Below, piece by piece: positions 5,635 to 5,802 of a stretch of 5,802 nucleotides of DNA. The stretch's first letter is position 1; each line of letters opens with the position of its first letter. Location of the stretch: positions 1-5,802 of the forward strand of contig JAGVCI010000085.1 of assembly GCA_020059985.1 (NCBI GenBank). Direction: 5' to 3'. A program made the position numbers and the translations under genes. The notes under the pieces were generated by a model. It did no database searches. It had not been told where the DNA came from and saw only the letters and a program-made list of their open reading frames with translations. Source of the stretch: Candidatus Peribacterales bacterium (GTDB lineage Bacteria; Patescibacteriota; Gracilibacteria; Peribacterales; Peribacteraceae).

Positions 5635-5802
5635 CTATCGACTCGGGACCGCCATCACACGCGCTGTGTGGCCAGTCGCTGCGAGAAATTTCTCTATTCC
5701 GTCATGAGAAATCACGAGTGTTGCCGTGTTCACGAGAGGATGACACTGCAGTGCATCTGCATTCCAGAGTGCATCATCGATGATCACTTCCACGTGGTGA
5801 TC
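5635..5802 (-). CDS. YbaK/ProX-type aminoacyl-tRNA deacylase, C-terminal part
   Basis: The last 55 codons of a gene that enters from the right edge are readable and end in TAG at 5637-5635. The product contains NADALQCHPLVNTATLVIS followed by IEKFLAATGH and ends VMAVPSR. The pattern His-Pro-Leu-x-Asn-Thr-Ala-Thr, then an Ile-Ser pair and Phe-Leu-x-x-x-Gly-His, is the hallmark of the YbaK/ProX fold. Its members hydrolyse mischarged tRNA such as Ala-tRNA(Pro) or Cys-tRNA(Pro). The wording is closest to free-standing ProX proteins, which usually end soon after the GH segment, as here. The N-terminal half with the conserved lysine is outside the window, so the exact substrate cannot be assigned. 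A proline-tRNA-synthetase insertion domain is unlikely because the chain stops here. It lies 39 bases upstream of mraY. Confidence 0.82.
   Translation of the reverse strand, partial: DHHVEVIIDDALWNADALQCHPLVNTATLVISHDGIEKFLAATGHTARVMAVPSR

Noticed and set aside
1..5802. TGA recoded to glycine, as in some CPR lineages
   Set aside because: gap, the membrane protein and the 114-residue protein all end at TGA at sensible family lengths or boundaries, and no internal TGA is needed.
1..5802. Mobile element, CRISPR array, riboswitch or tRNA gene
   Set aside because: No transposase, terminal repeats, regularly spaced repeats, long untranslated leaders or cloverleaf sequences were seen; every gap over 90 bases is explained by the hairpin.

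Overview
The window is a compact bacterial chromosome segment, somewhat above 50% GC by eye, with almost no non-coding DNA. It holds five complete genes of recognisable family or fold, two unknown genes, and two genes cut by the window edges. There are no rRNA or tRNA genes, insertion sequences, phage genes or CRISPR arrays. The content is housekeeping: NADP synthesis, gluconeogenesis or glycolysis, peptidoglycan lipid I synthesis and tRNA proofreading, plus one glycosyltransferase. TAA, TAG and TGA all serve as stops at the ends of intact genes, so TGA is not recoded. MraY shows a peptidoglycan-making bacterium. The gene order (mraY beside gap-fbp and outside a cell-wall cluster), the very short spacers and the near absence of Shine-Dalgarno sequences resemble Patescibacteria/CPR lineages such as Peregrinibacteria or Peribacteria. 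That placement is a low-confidence inference.

Layout from left to right. At 1-398 (-) is the N-terminal part of NAD kinase, running off the left edge. At 402-1457 (-) is a GT4-family glycosyltransferase, 3 bases upstream of nadK and probably co-transcribed with it. A 47-base divergent spacer (1458-1504) carries -10-like boxes in both directions. At 1505-2086 (+) is a four-helix membrane protein of unknown function, joined by an ATGA overlap to a 114-residue unknown soluble protein (2083-2427, +). The next 95 bases are almost filled by a long imperfect hairpin (2431-2512) between convergent transcription units. At 2523-3467 (-) is class I fructose-1,6-bisphosphatase, preceded by glyceraldehyde-3-phosphate dehydrogenase (3472-4494, -) with a 4-base gap, so gap-fbp looks like a two-gene operon. 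At 4537-5595 (-) is mraY with its own promoter. At 5635-5802 (-) is the C-terminus of a YbaK/ProX-type aminoacyl-tRNA deacylase that enters from the right.

How the genes fit together. Fbp and GAPDH act in the same pathway. The GAPDH has Ala-Ser where NAD-specific enzymes have the Asp that holds the adenosine ribose, the arrangement of the NADP-using, gluconeogenic GapB type. This suggests an anabolic, sugar-building operon, which would feed cell-envelope precursors used by MraY and the glycosyltransferase. NAD kinase supplies NADP.

The most interesting structural signal is at the promoters. At mraY, gap and the membrane-protein gene a TATGCT or TATGAT box ends 6 or 7 bases before the ATG. 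Transcription would then begin at or next to the start codon, giving leaderless mRNAs. The glycosyltransferase gene has a weaker box (TAGACT) at the same distance.
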